From: Luteimonas sp. 9C | Lineage (GTDB): Bacteria > Pseudomonadota > Gammaproteobacteria > Xanthomonadales > Xanthomonadaceae | Direction: 5' to 3' | NCBI RefSeq assembly: GCF_902506295.1 | Contig: NZ_LR733312.1 | Span: forward strand, 2,390,759 to 2,454,758 | DNA length: 64,000 nucleotides | In this document: positions 56,257 through 64,000 of the stretch, piece after piece | Position numbering within the stretch: the stretch's first letter is position 1 | How the letters are laid out: each line of letters starts with the position of its first letter | Made by a program: the position numbers and the translations under genes | Notes under the pieces: model-generated | Seen by the model: only the letters and a program-made list of their open reading frames with translations | The model's database searches: none | Told to the model about the DNA's origin: nothing

Positions 56257-56886
56257 ATGGCCCAACGGATCGGGCGTCCGGATCGACACCACATGTCGCC
56301 GCGCGGACTCGCGGCCGCACTCGTCGCCACCGCACTCACCACGACAGGATGCCAGGGCATGGCGATGACACACGATCAGCCGCAACCCACCAGCGCCGCT
56401 CCGCAGCAAGGCCCGCTGACGGAGTTCCCGCTCCGGTTCCTGCGGCACAACTTCGGCATCGCGACGTATGCGGTGCAGGAATACACGGTGATCTACGCCA
56501 ACCGCCCCTACTCGGGCGGGCCGCGTCCCGCCCGCGAAGACGTGCATCCCAACTCGTTCAACGCCGTCGATGCTGGCCACATCTCGATTCGGAACTTTCC
56601 TGCGCCTGCGATCGTGCGTTGGAAAGCCCGCGATGGCACGCCATTGGAGACCGAAGTCGACATTGGCGAGATCTTCAAAGACGAGCTGGTGCTTTATGAC
56701 GCCCCGCGAGGAGAGATTTCCGATCGCACGCCGGCGATTAATCCGGACATCGTGATGGAGATCAACGACCGGACGATCAACGTGTACATGCGCGCGCACC
56801 TTTCGTTGAAGGCGCCGCGGATTCCGGGCAACCGATACAGCAACTTTCGAGCAGATCTTGTTCAGGCATGGAGCAAGACGTACTGA
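56257..56886 (+). CDS. lipoprotein, candidate immunity partner of the downstream lipase
   Basis: A 209-residue lipoprotein: a basic start (MAQRIGRPDRHHMSPRG), hydrophobic segment and lipobox TTGC (Cys near residue 32). The mature part, YAVQEYTVIYANRPYSGG and ISIRNFPAPAIVRWKARDGTPLETEVDIGEIFKDELVLYD, is beta-rich and resembles the immunity lipoproteins linked to lipase effectors. It lies 24 bases upstream of the DUF2235 lipase gene on the same strand. A GGGAG ribosome binding site precedes the ATG. Its immunity role is inferred from position, signal and partner, not shown. Confidence 0.6.
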   Translation: MAQRIGRPDRHHMSPRGLAAALVATALTTTGCQGMAMTHDQPQPTSAAPQQGPLTEFPLRFLRHNFGIATYAVQEYTVIYANRPYSGGPRPAREDVHPNSFNAVDAGHISIRNFPAPAIVRWKARDGTPLETEVDIGEIFKDELVLYDAPRGEISDRTPAINPDIVMEINDRTINVYMRAHLSLKAPRIPGNRYSNFRADLVQAWSKTY

Positions 56887-56910
56887 TCTGCATCCACATG
56901 GAGGTGGAGC

Positions 56911-58299
56911 ATGGGCGGGAATCGTCAACCGGACGGCGTACGCGCCGATGCCGCAACAGCGACGCATCTTGAGAGCTTCGAGGATGCGAACCGGTCGCTC
57001 GAGAAATTCACCGCGCCGGTACTTCTGGATGAGGGGAGACGCGAGCAGCGCCTGTTCGTCGCGTCCTTTGATGGCACCGGAAACAGCAAGCGTGACCCTG
57101 AAAAGCTGACCAACGTCGCGCGTCTCGACGAGCAATTTAGAGATCACGCAGCGCAAGCTAGAGAACGGCTCGGATACATTCCTATCGGAAGAGGCTATGT
57201 CGAGGGGCCGGGCACGCAGCGTGGCGTCAGCGGGCTGATCGATGCGATGCATGGCGGGAGCTATCAGGCGCGCATCGAGGACATGTATCTGCAGTTCACC
57301 ACGCAAGCGCAAAAGTGGCTGGTCGAGAATCCCGGCGCCGACATACGCATCCTCGCAACAGGCTTCAGTCGTGGGGCCGAGCAGGCAGCCGGATTCACCA
57401 GGCTCGTCGAAGAACGCGGCATCCAGGATCCGACGGACGCCATCTTCAAGCGCAATGCCGACGGCCTGATCGTCGGGGAAGTGATCTATCCGAATCCTCC
57501 GCTGCGGGAGCCGGGCAGTGTCATCCAGGCTGCAGCGCTGTTTGATCCCGTCGGCACCGGCGCACCGCGCCAGAATGATCGACGTCTTGCCGAGTCCGTC
57601 GTGTCGGCCTTCCAGATCACCGCGATGCACGAGCGACGCAATCTGTTCCAAGGCACATTGATCAACGACTTCGGTATGACGCCGGATGGTCGCTTCCTCA
57701 ACGTCAGCGTCGCCGGTGCGCACAGCGACATTGGCGGAGGTTATCGGCGTGACGGGCTCGGCATCCTCGCGGGAAATCTCAGTATCGACTTCATCAACAG
57801 CATGATCCAGCCGCCACCGCTCGAGAAGCGCGCACTGCCGGAAGACCCCGAGCGTTATGTGATCCACCGCTCCGAGGACCATCAGTTCTTCTACGGCACA
57901 TCCGTATTCGATCGCGAGGGTATGCGCGGCATGCAGGATCTGCTGGCGCCGCCAACGCTATGCCAGCTCGACTGCCGCGACGCGATGCCGCGGAATGAAG
58001 AGATGGCCGCGGCGCTCGAATGGCAGCGTGTCGGCATCGGGCCGGTGCAGGGCAGCGTGCCGGTGCGCGATGCGGGTCTCGGAAACGCGGCGTTCGCGAG
58101 TGATCTGCTGTCGGCGGCCGCGCGCGAGGATGGGTTTGCGATTTCGGAACGTTTGCGCGCGCAGCTGGTGAGTGAAGCAGGACAGGCGTGGCTGCAGCAG
58201 GGATTCGGAGCGCTGGAACCGCAGTCGCGCGAGCTCGCGTCGCGTGGTGGTGCACATGGCGCGGCGCCGGCGCATCAGGTGGATGGGCCGGCGCTCTAA
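56911..58299 (+). CDS. DUF2235 (Tle1-like) phospholipase effector
   Basis: A 462-residue alpha/beta-hydrolase of the DUF2235/Tle1 class. Markers in order: FVASFDGTGNSK (near residue 50), nucleophile elbow ATGFSRGAEQ (GxSxG, Ser near 153), AALFDPVGTG (near 212) and the histidine in VAGAHSDIGGGY (near 272). Family members hydrolyse phospholipids of competitors after type VI or type IV delivery. No signal peptide. The last about 110 residues (AAREDGFAISERLRAQLV and a Gly/Ala-rich end) are a separate helical tail with no recognised domain. A GGAGGTGGAGC ribosome binding site decides the start. Confidence 0.82.
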   Translation: MGGNRQPDGVRADAATATHLESFEDANRSLEKFTAPVLLDEGRREQRLFVASFDGTGNSKRDPEKLTNVARLDEQFRDHAAQARERLGYIPIGRGYVEGPGTQRGVSGLIDAMHGGSYQARIEDMYLQFTTQAQKWLVENPGADIRILATGFSRGAEQAAGFTRLVEERGIQDPTDAIFKRNADGLIVGEVIYPNPPLREPGSVIQAAALFDPVGTGAPRQNDRRLAESVVSAFQITAMHERRNLFQGTLINDFGMTPDGRFLNVSVAGAHSDIGGGYRRDGLGILAGNLSIDFINSMIQPPPLEKRALPEDPERYVIHRSEDHQFFYGTSVFDREGMRGMQDLLAPPTLCQLDCRDAMPRNEEMAAALEWQRVGIGPVQGSVPVRDAGLGNAAFASDLLSAAAREDGFAISERLRAQLVSEAGQAWLQQGFGALEPQSRELASRGGAHGAAPAHQVDGPAL

Positions 58300-58456
58300 G
58301 CGATCCGCGTTTACGGAAAGGAACGTCCGTCGTCCGCGAAGCGGACCTGGTCACATCGGCGGAAACTGGCGTCAGCGCGCGTCAGCCCAGCCTGCGCCGG
58401 AATGACCTGATCCGCGCCTGGTCGAGGGCAACGATCGACGTCCGAGTGCGTCGGCT

Positions 58457-59923
58457 TCAGCGCATCCCCGCCGTCTCCCGCGCCGGCAGGATCTGCGGCC
58501 AGCCGCCGGCGAGTGCGCGGTACAGCGCCACTGCCTCGGTCGCGGTCCGCGTGCGTCCGGCCGCGAAGGCGTCCTCTGCCTGCAGCTGGCTGCGTTCGGC
58601 GTCGAGGACTTCCAGCAGGCTGGTGCCGCCGGCGTCGAAACGCAGGCGGGCGAGCTGGGCGGCGCGGGCGCTGTCGCGGGCGGCGCGATCGAGTTCGACG
58701 TCGGCATCAAAGGCGCGATCGAAGCGCACCAGCGCGTTGCCGGTGTCTTCCAGGGCGCGCAGCACCGTCTGCTGGTAGCGCGCGAGTTCCATCGAGGCGT
58801 CGGCGTCCGCCGCGGCGATGCGTGCGCGTACGCGGCCGATGTCGAGGAAGGACCAGTCGATGCCCAGTGCGACGAAGCGCGTTTCGCTGTCGCGGCCGAA
58901 CAGCGCGTCGATGTCGCCGGCCTGGCCGCCGATCAGGCCGCCGAGCGTGAGCCGCGGAAAGAGATCCGCCGTGGCGACGCCGACACGCGCGGTGGCCGCA
59001 TGCAGGCGATGCTCGGCCGCCGACACGTCGGGACGCGCACGCAGCACGTCGGCCGGCGTACCGGGATCGATCGAACGCGGCACGGCCGGCAATGCCCGCG
59101 CGAGCGTCAGCTGCGCGCGCAGTGCATCGGGCGTGCGTCCGGTCAGCACGGCGATCCGGTGGGTGGCGACGGCGATCTCGGCCTCCAGCACCGGAATGCG
59201 CGACGCGGTCGACGCGGCCTGCGCCGAGGCGCGTGCACTGTCGAAATCGCTGTCCTGGCCGGCCTCGCGGCGCGCGTCGACCAGCGCCAGCGTGTGCTGC
59301 TGGTTGCCGGCATTCTCGGTCGCCACGCGCAGGCGTTCCTGCAGGCCACGCAGGTCGAGGTAGGCCGTCGCCACGTCACCGACGATCGCCACCTGCACCG
59401 CACGCAGATCGTCCGCGCTCGCGGCGACCTCGGCGCGGCCGGCCTCGACGCTGCGGCGCACACGGCCGAACAGGTCGAGTTCCCAGCTGGCGCCGATGCC
59501 GATGTCGAAGCTGTCGGTGTCACGTGCATCGCGCGGCACGCCGGGCGCCTGGTCGGCACTCGCGCGATTGTTTGCGGCCGTCCCGCTGGCATCGAGCGTC
59601 GGCAACTGGTCGAAGCGCGTACCGCGCAGCAACGCATTCGCGCGGTCATAGCGGGCGAGCGCGATGCGCAGGTCGTGGTTCGCGACCAGCGTGTCGTCGA
59701 CCAGTGCGTTCAACTGCGGATCGGCGAAGGCCTGCCAGAACGCGGTGTCGGCGACGGCGGGCGCGACGGTCGCGTTCGCCGCGCTCGCGGTCGCCGTGGT
59801 CGCATCCGGTGCGGCCGTGCCTTCGAAACTCTGCGGCACGGCCATCGACGGCCGCACGTGGTCGGGGCCGACGGCGCAGGCGGCGAGCAGGGCAGCCGCC
59901 AGCACCGAGATCAGGGGTCGCAT
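58457..59923 (-). CDS. RND efflux outer-membrane factor lipoprotein (NodT/OprM family)
   Basis: A 488-residue TolC-type outer-membrane channel with a lipoprotein signal (MRPLISVLAAALLAAC, Cys at 16) and VGPDHVRPSMAVPQSF. The two halves of the OMF fold are visible: FADPQLNALVDDTLVANHDLRIALARYDRANALL near 75-110 and the second at LQAEDAFAAGRTRTATEAVALYRALAGGW near the end. Together with the upstream RND pump it forms a tripartite exporter. Its start overlaps the SDR stop by one base. Confidence 0.92.
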   Translation of the reverse strand: MRPLISVLAAALLAACAVGPDHVRPSMAVPQSFEGTAAPDATTATASAANATVAPAVADTAFWQAFADPQLNALVDDTLVANHDLRIALARYDRANALLRGTRFDQLPTLDASGTAANNRASADQAPGVPRDARDTDSFDIGIGASWELDLFGRVRRSVEAGRAEVAASADDLRAVQVAIVGDVATAYLDLRGLQERLRVATENAGNQQHTLALVDARREAGQDSDFDSARASAQAASTASRIPVLEAEIAVATHRIAVLTGRTPDALRAQLTLARALPAVPRSIDPGTPADVLRARPDVSAAEHRLHAATARVGVATADLFPRLTLGGLIGGQAGDIDALFGRDSETRFVALGIDWSFLDIGRVRARIAAADADASMELARYQQTVLRALEDTGNALVRFDRAFDADVELDRAARDSARAAQLARLRFDAGGTSLLEVLDAERSQLQAEDAFAAGRTRTATEAVALYRALAGGWPQILPARETAGMR

Positions 59924-60672
59924 CACCACGGCAGCACCTCGTCGAGATAGAAGTAGCCGCCGGTGGGGCCGGCATCGTCGATCAGCGCCAGGCGCACGCT
60001 GGTGCGCGCACCGTCGGCGACTTCGAGTTCGCCGTTCTGCTCGTCGCCGGCCTTGTTCATGTCCGTGCGCACGTAGCCCGGATGGATCGTGTTGACCTTG
60101 ATGCCGGCGTCCTTGAGCACGTGCGCCAGATGCACGGTCCACGCGTTCACCGCGCTCTTGGACACGTTGTAGGCCGGCACGCCCTTGAAGTCGTAGATGA
60201 AGGACTCGGGGTTCTGGTGCTCGCTGATCGAGCCGAGCAGGCTGGACACGTTGACGATGCGGCCGGACTTGGACTTGTGCAGCAGCGGCAGCAGCGCCTG
60301 CGTGGTGGCGATCAGGCCGAACAGGTTGGTCTCGAACGTCGTGCGCCAGGTGTCGATCGACTGGCCGGCGGCGCCGAGCTGCGGATCGTCGGCGAGGATG
60401 CCGGCGTTGTTGACCAGGATGTCGAGCCGGCCGTGGCGGTCCTCGATGGTCTTCGCCGCCGCGGCGATGCTCGCGGCGTCGGTGACGTCGAGCGCGATGG
60501 CCTCGACCGGCAGGCCGGCGGCCTGCAGCTTCAATGCGGCGTCGACGGCTTTGTCGCGGTTGCGGCCGGCCAGCAGCGTGTGCACGCCGGCTTCGGCGAG
60601 CTGGCGCACGGTTTCCAGACCGATGCCGCGGGTGGCGCCGGTGACGAGGGCGATACGGGACGAGGTGTTCAT
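59923..60672 (-). CDS. SDR-family oxidoreductase within the RND operon
   Basis: A 249-residue short-chain dehydrogenase: TGATRGIG (residues about 11-18), NNAG (near 90), Ser in NVSSLLGS (near 145), YNVSK (near 165). It resembles the carbonyl-reductase type with an extended substrate loop (HQNPESFIYDFKG). It lies between the RND pump and the outer-membrane factor and overlaps the latter by one base, so it is cotranscribed with the exporter. Possibly detoxifies or modifies the exported compound; this is inference. Confidence 0.88.
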   Translation of the reverse strand: MNTSSRIALVTGATRGIGLETVRQLAEAGVHTLLAGRNRDKAVDAALKLQAAGLPVEAIALDVTDAASIAAAAKTIEDRHGRLDILVNNAGILADDPQLGAAGQSIDTWRTTFETNLFGLIATTQALLPLLHKSKSGRIVNVSSLLGSISEHQNPESFIYDFKGVPAYNVSKSAVNAWTVHLAHVLKDAGIKVNTIHPGYVRTDMNKAGDEQNGELEVADGARTSVRLALIDDAGPTGGYFYLDEVLPW

Positions 60673-60772
60673 GGGTGACTCCTGGACTGGGAAAGTTGGA
60701 TGCGGCCGCGCGCGTGGGCGCGGCCGGGTTCGAAGCGGCGAACGTGCCCGGGACGCACTGCAGCGGCGCCGG

Positions 60773-63700
60773 TCATGCGTGCAGACCCGTGTCTGCAGCG
60801 TCGTGCGCGGGCGCAACCGGCTTGTGCGAGACCAGTGGCGTGTTCGCGAGCTTGCGCAGCGCGACGTAGAACACCGGGGTGAGGAACAGGCCGAAGAGGG
60901 TCACGCCCAGCATGCCGGCGAACACGGTGACGCCGGTAATCGAGCGGACTTCCGCACCCGCGCCCGTCGACAGCACCAGCGGCACGGTGCCGGCGATGAA
61001 GGCGACCGAGGTCATGACGATCGGACGCAGACGCAGACGGCTGGCTTCCAGCGCGGATTCGACGATGCCCTTGCCCTGCAGCTCCAGTTCGCGGGCGAAC
61101 TCGACGATCAGGATCGCGTTCTTGCACGCCAGGCCCATCAGGACGACCAGCCCTACCTGCACGAACACGTTGTTGTCGCCGCCGGCGAGCCACACACCGA
61201 ACAGCGCGGACAGCAGCGTCATCGGCACGATCAGGATCACCGCCAGCGGCAGCGACCAGCTTTCGTACAACGCCGCGAGCACCAGGAACGCCAGCAGCAC
61301 CGCGAGCGGGAACACCACCATCGCCGCACCGCTCTGGTTCGACTGCTGGTAGCTCAGGTCGCTCCAGCCGATGCCCATGCCGGCCGGCAGCACCTGACCG
61401 GCGAGTTCGGTGACCTTCGCCATGGCCTCACCGGACGACAGCACGCGCGGGTCGGCATCGCCCAGCAGATCGGCCGCGGGATAGCCGTTGAAGCGGATCA
61501 CCGGGTCCGGTCCGTAGGTCTGACGCACGTTCACCATCGAGCCCACCGGCACCATCTCGCCCGCCGCATTGCGCGTGCGCAGGTTGGCGATGTCGGTGAC
61601 CTCGTCGCGGAACTGGCCGTCGGCCTGGGCGATGACCTGCCAGGTGCGGCCGAACATGTTGAAGTCGTTGACGTAGGCCGACCCGAGATAGGTCTGCAGC
61701 GTGTCGAACAGTTCGGTCAGCGGCACGCCCTGCGCCTTGGCCTTCTCACGATCGACGTCGGCATCGAGCTGCGGCACGTTGGCCTGGTAGCTGCTGATCG
61801 GATAGCCGAGGCCCGGCGTCTGCATCGCCGCGCCCTGGAACGCCTGCACCGCGGCCTGCAATTCGCCGTAGCCCAGACGCGTGCGGTCCTCGACGAACAG
61901 CGACCAGCCCGATCCGTTGCCCAGCCCCTGGATCGGCGGCGGCATGAAGGCGAAGGTGAAGCCTTCCTGGATCGTCGCGAACTTCTGGTTGAGCTCGGCA
62001 GTGATCTCTTCGGCGCTGCGCGCGCGCGCGCTGAAGGGATCGAGGGTGAAGAAGATCACACCGTTGTTGGGCGTGTTGGTGAACTGCAGCGGGTTGAGGC
62101 CGGGGAACGCGATCTCGCTGGCGACGCCGTCCACTTCACTGGCGAGCGCCGCCATCTGCTTCAGCACCGCATCGGTGCGCTCGATCGATGCGCCCTCCGG
62201 CATCTTCACGCCGGCGATCACGTACAGCTTGTCCTGCACCGGAATGAAGCCGGCCGGCACCACCTTGAACATCACGCCCGCGCCGACCAGCAGCACCGCG
62301 TAGACCAGGAACACCGCGCCGCGGCGACCGAGCACACGCGACACCCCAGCTTCATAGCGCTGCGAGCTGCGGTTGAAGAAGCGGTTGAACGGCCGGAACG
62401 CCCAGCCGAACGCCCGGTCGATCAACCGCGACGCGCGGTCCTTCGGCGCGTCGTGCGCGCGGAGCAGGATCGCCGCGAGCGCCGGGGACAGGGTCAGCGA
62501 GTTGAGGCCGGAGATGGCCGTGGCGATCGCGATGGTGACCGCGAACTGCTTGTAGAACTGCCCGGTCACGCCGGTCAGGAACGCCATCGGCACGAACACC
62601 GCGCACAGCACCAGGGTGATCGCGATGATCGGCCCCGACACTTCGCGCATGGCCCGATGCGCGGCCTCGAGCGGCGCCGCGCCGAGCTCGATGTGGCGCT
62701 CGACGTTCTCGACCACGACGATCGCATCGTCGACCACGATGCCGATCGCCAGCACCAGGCCGAACAGGGTCAGGGTATTGATCGAGTAGCCCAGCAGGTA
62801 CAGCACGGCGAACGTGCCGACGATGGACACCGGCACCGCGATCAGCGGAATGATCGACGCACGCCAGGTCTGCAGGAACAGGATCACCACCAGCACCACC
62901 AGCAGCGTCGCTTCGAGCAGGGTGACGACGACCGACTTGATCGAATCGCGGACGAAGATCGTGGTGTCGTAGATCGACTGGATCTCAACGCCCGGCGGCA
63001 GCTGCGGGCGCAGCTCGTCCATCTTCGCGACGACGCCGTCGCGGATGTCGAGCGCGTTCGCGCCCGGCGCCTGGAAAATGCCGATCGCCGCTGCGTTCTT
63101 GCCGTCGAGTCGCGCGCGTAGCGTGTAGTCGCCGGCGGCGAGTTCGATGCGCGCGACATCGGCCAGGCGCACGAGCTCCCCGTCGGTGCCGGACTTCAAC
63201 ACGATGTCGCCGAATTCCTCGACGGTCTCGAGCCTGCCCTTGGCATTGATCGGCAACAGGAAATCGCTGCCATTGGGCATCGGCTCGGCGCCGAGCTGGC
63301 CGGCGGAGACCTGGACGTTCTGCTCGCGCACCGCGCGCACCACGTCGCTGGCGGTCATACCGCGGGCGGCGACCTTGTCGGGATCGAGCCACAGCCGCAT
63401 CGCGTAGTCGCCGCCGCCGAAGAGCTGCGCATCGCCGACGCCGGTGATCTTGGCCAGCTCGTCCTTGACGTGCAGGCGCATGTAGTTGCGCAGGTACAGC
63501 GAGTCGTAGCGGCCATCTTCCGACGTCAGATGCACGACCATCAGGAACACCGGCGACTGCTTCTGCGTGGTCACGCCCTGCCGTCGCACGTCCTCGGGCA
63601 GTCGCGCCAGCGCCTGGGCCACGCGGTTCTGCACGCGCACCGCCGCCTCGTCGGCATCGGTGCCCGGCTTGAAGGTTGCAGTGAGCTGCAGCACGCCGTC

Positions 63701-63958
63701 GGAGCCGGCGACGGACTTGATGTACATCATGTCCTCGACGCCGTTGATGGCTTCCTCGAGCGGCGTCGCCACGGTTTCGGCGATCACTTTCGGATTGGCA
63801 CCGGGATACACGGTGCGGACGACCACCGACGGCGGCACGACCTCCGGGTATTCGCCGATCGGCAGCAGCGGGATGGCGATCAGGCCACCGGCGAAGATCA
63901 GGATCGACAGCACCGCGGCGAAGATCGGCCGGTCGATGAAGAAGCGGGAGAAGTCCAC
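60773..63958 (-). CDS. MexF-like RND efflux pump (HAE1 family)
   Basis: A 1061-residue inner-membrane proton-driven pump with the usual 12 helices. The start MDFSRFFIDRPIFAAVLSI is canonical; helix 4 carries the proton-relay pair in LAIGIVVDDAIVVVENVERH (near residue 405). The porter region GLNPLQFTNTPNN to PIQGLGNGSGWSLFVEDRTRLG matches MexF-type pumps for chloramphenicol, quinolones and related compounds. The periplasmic adaptor gene is not in the window and should lie just past the right edge, upstream on this strand. An AAGGAT ribosome binding site precedes the ATG. Confidence 0.95.
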   Translation of the reverse strand: MDFSRFFIDRPIFAAVLSILIFAGGLIAIPLLPIGEYPEVVPPSVVVRTVYPGANPKVIAETVATPLEEAINGVEDMMYIKSVAGSDGVLQLTATFKPGTDADEAAVRVQNRVAQALARLPEDVRRQGVTTQKQSPVFLMVVHLTSEDGRYDSLYLRNYMRLHVKDELAKITGVGDAQLFGGGDYAMRLWLDPDKVAARGMTASDVVRAVREQNVQVSAGQLGAEPMPNGSDFLLPINAKGRLETVEEFGDIVLKSGTDGELVRLADVARIELAAGDYTLRARLDGKNAAAIGIFQAPGANALDIRDGVVAKMDELRPQLPPGVEIQSIYDTTIFVRDSIKSVVVTLLEATLLVVLVVILFLQTWRASIIPLIAVPVSIVGTFAVLYLLGYSINTLTLFGLVLAIGIVVDDAIVVVENVERHIELGAAPLEAAHRAMREVSGPIIAITLVLCAVFVPMAFLTGVTGQFYKQFAVTIAIATAISGLNSLTLSPALAAILLRAHDAPKDRASRLIDRAFGWAFRPFNRFFNRSSQRYEAGVSRVLGRRGAVFLVYAVLLVGAGVMFKVVPAGFIPVQDKLYVIAGVKMPEGASIERTDAVLKQMAALASEVDGVASEIAFPGLNPLQFTNTPNNGVIFFTLDPFSARARSAEEITAELNQKFATIQEGFTFAFMPPPIQGLGNGSGWSLFVEDRTRLGYGELQAAVQAFQGAAMQTPGLGYPISSYQANVPQLDADVDREKAKAQGVPLTELFDTLQTYLGSAYVNDFNMFGRTWQVIAQADGQFRDEVTDIANLRTRNAAGEMVPVGSMVNVRQTYGPDPVIRFNGYPAADLLGDADPRVLSSGEAMAKVTELAGQVLPAGMGIGWSDLSYQQSNQSGAAMVVFPLAVLLAFLVLAALYESWSLPLAVILIVPMTLLSALFGVWLAGGDNNVFVQVGLVVLMGLACKNAILIVEFARELELQGKGIVESALEASRLRLRPIVMTSVAFIAGTVPLVLSTGAGAEVRSITGVTVFAGMLGVTLFGLFLTPVFYVALRKLANTPLVSHKPVAPAHDAADTGLHA

Positions 63959-64000
63959 GGGGAAATCCTTGTGGGCGGCGCGGGGGCCGTTTGGAGAAAA

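Noticed and set aside
58000..58299. XVIPCD type IV secretion signal on the lipase tail
   Set aside because: A helical AAREDGF segment gives only weak resemblance; the other conserved blocks were not seen.
60197..63121. 974-codon plus-strand open frame
   Set aside because: Antisense to the RND pump gene; composition typical of a shadow frame.

Overview
The window looks like a chromosomal segment of a high-GC gammaproteobacterium of the family Xanthomonadaceae (Lysobacter/Luteimonas/Xanthomonas-like). This is inferred from the divergent speA/speE polyamine genes, the aceBA operon with a divergent LysR gene, the ubiK-comM pair, the many small secreted or lipoprotein genes, the repeat hairpins typical of this family, and the weak TACAAT/TAGGCT-type -10 boxes. 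No rRNA, tRNA, CRISPR array or insertion-sequence transposase was found.

Layout. 0-5 kb: small accessory proteins, an SDR, and two EF-hand secreted proteins around a metallo-beta-lactamase lipoprotein. 5-10 kb: speA and speE, read outward, with an M48 peptidase between them. 10-16 kb: glnB, ubiK, comM and an S9 peptidase, followed by a tandem duplication that left a 116-bp copy of the peptidase 3' end and paralogous small secreted proteins. 16.8-21 kb: glyoxylate shunt (aceB-aceA) with a divergent LysR regulator and a palindromic operator. 21-27.5 kb: Nat-type ABC exporter, TAP-like hydrolase, an XRE regulator/membrane-protein pair with twin operators, M50 peptidase and ferredoxin-NADP reductase. 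27.6-39.9 kb: YadGH-type ABC exporter, panE, M16 peptidase, truC, arfB, an acyltransferase and an M3 peptidase ending in a strong terminator.

40.1-44.5 kb is the most unusual region: nine promoterless, same-strand, lower-GC gene cassettes separated by eight nearly identical 60-bp attC sites, with a broken attC at the right end and no integrase gene in the window. This is an integron cassette array, either a CALIN or the distal part of an array whose intI lies elsewhere. The cassettes encode mostly unknown small secreted, lipid-anchored or membrane proteins. Each cassette's two ends are complementary over about 10-12 bases, and two cassette genes read through attC and so gain an attC-encoded peptide tail.

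44.5-56 kb: SseB-like and YciI-like genes, a DUF3833 protein, an HxlR-controlled SDR/SnoaL pair, a GFA protein, an SLC13 transporter with an acidic insertion, a catalase-like peroxidase with cytochrome b561, and htpG with a possible heat-shock promoter. 56-58.3 kb: a putative lipase effector (DUF2235/Tle1-like) preceded by a lipoprotein that may be its immunity partner. 58.4-64 kb: a MexF-like RND pump, an SDR and an outer-membrane factor in one operon whose adaptor gene would lie beyond the right edge.
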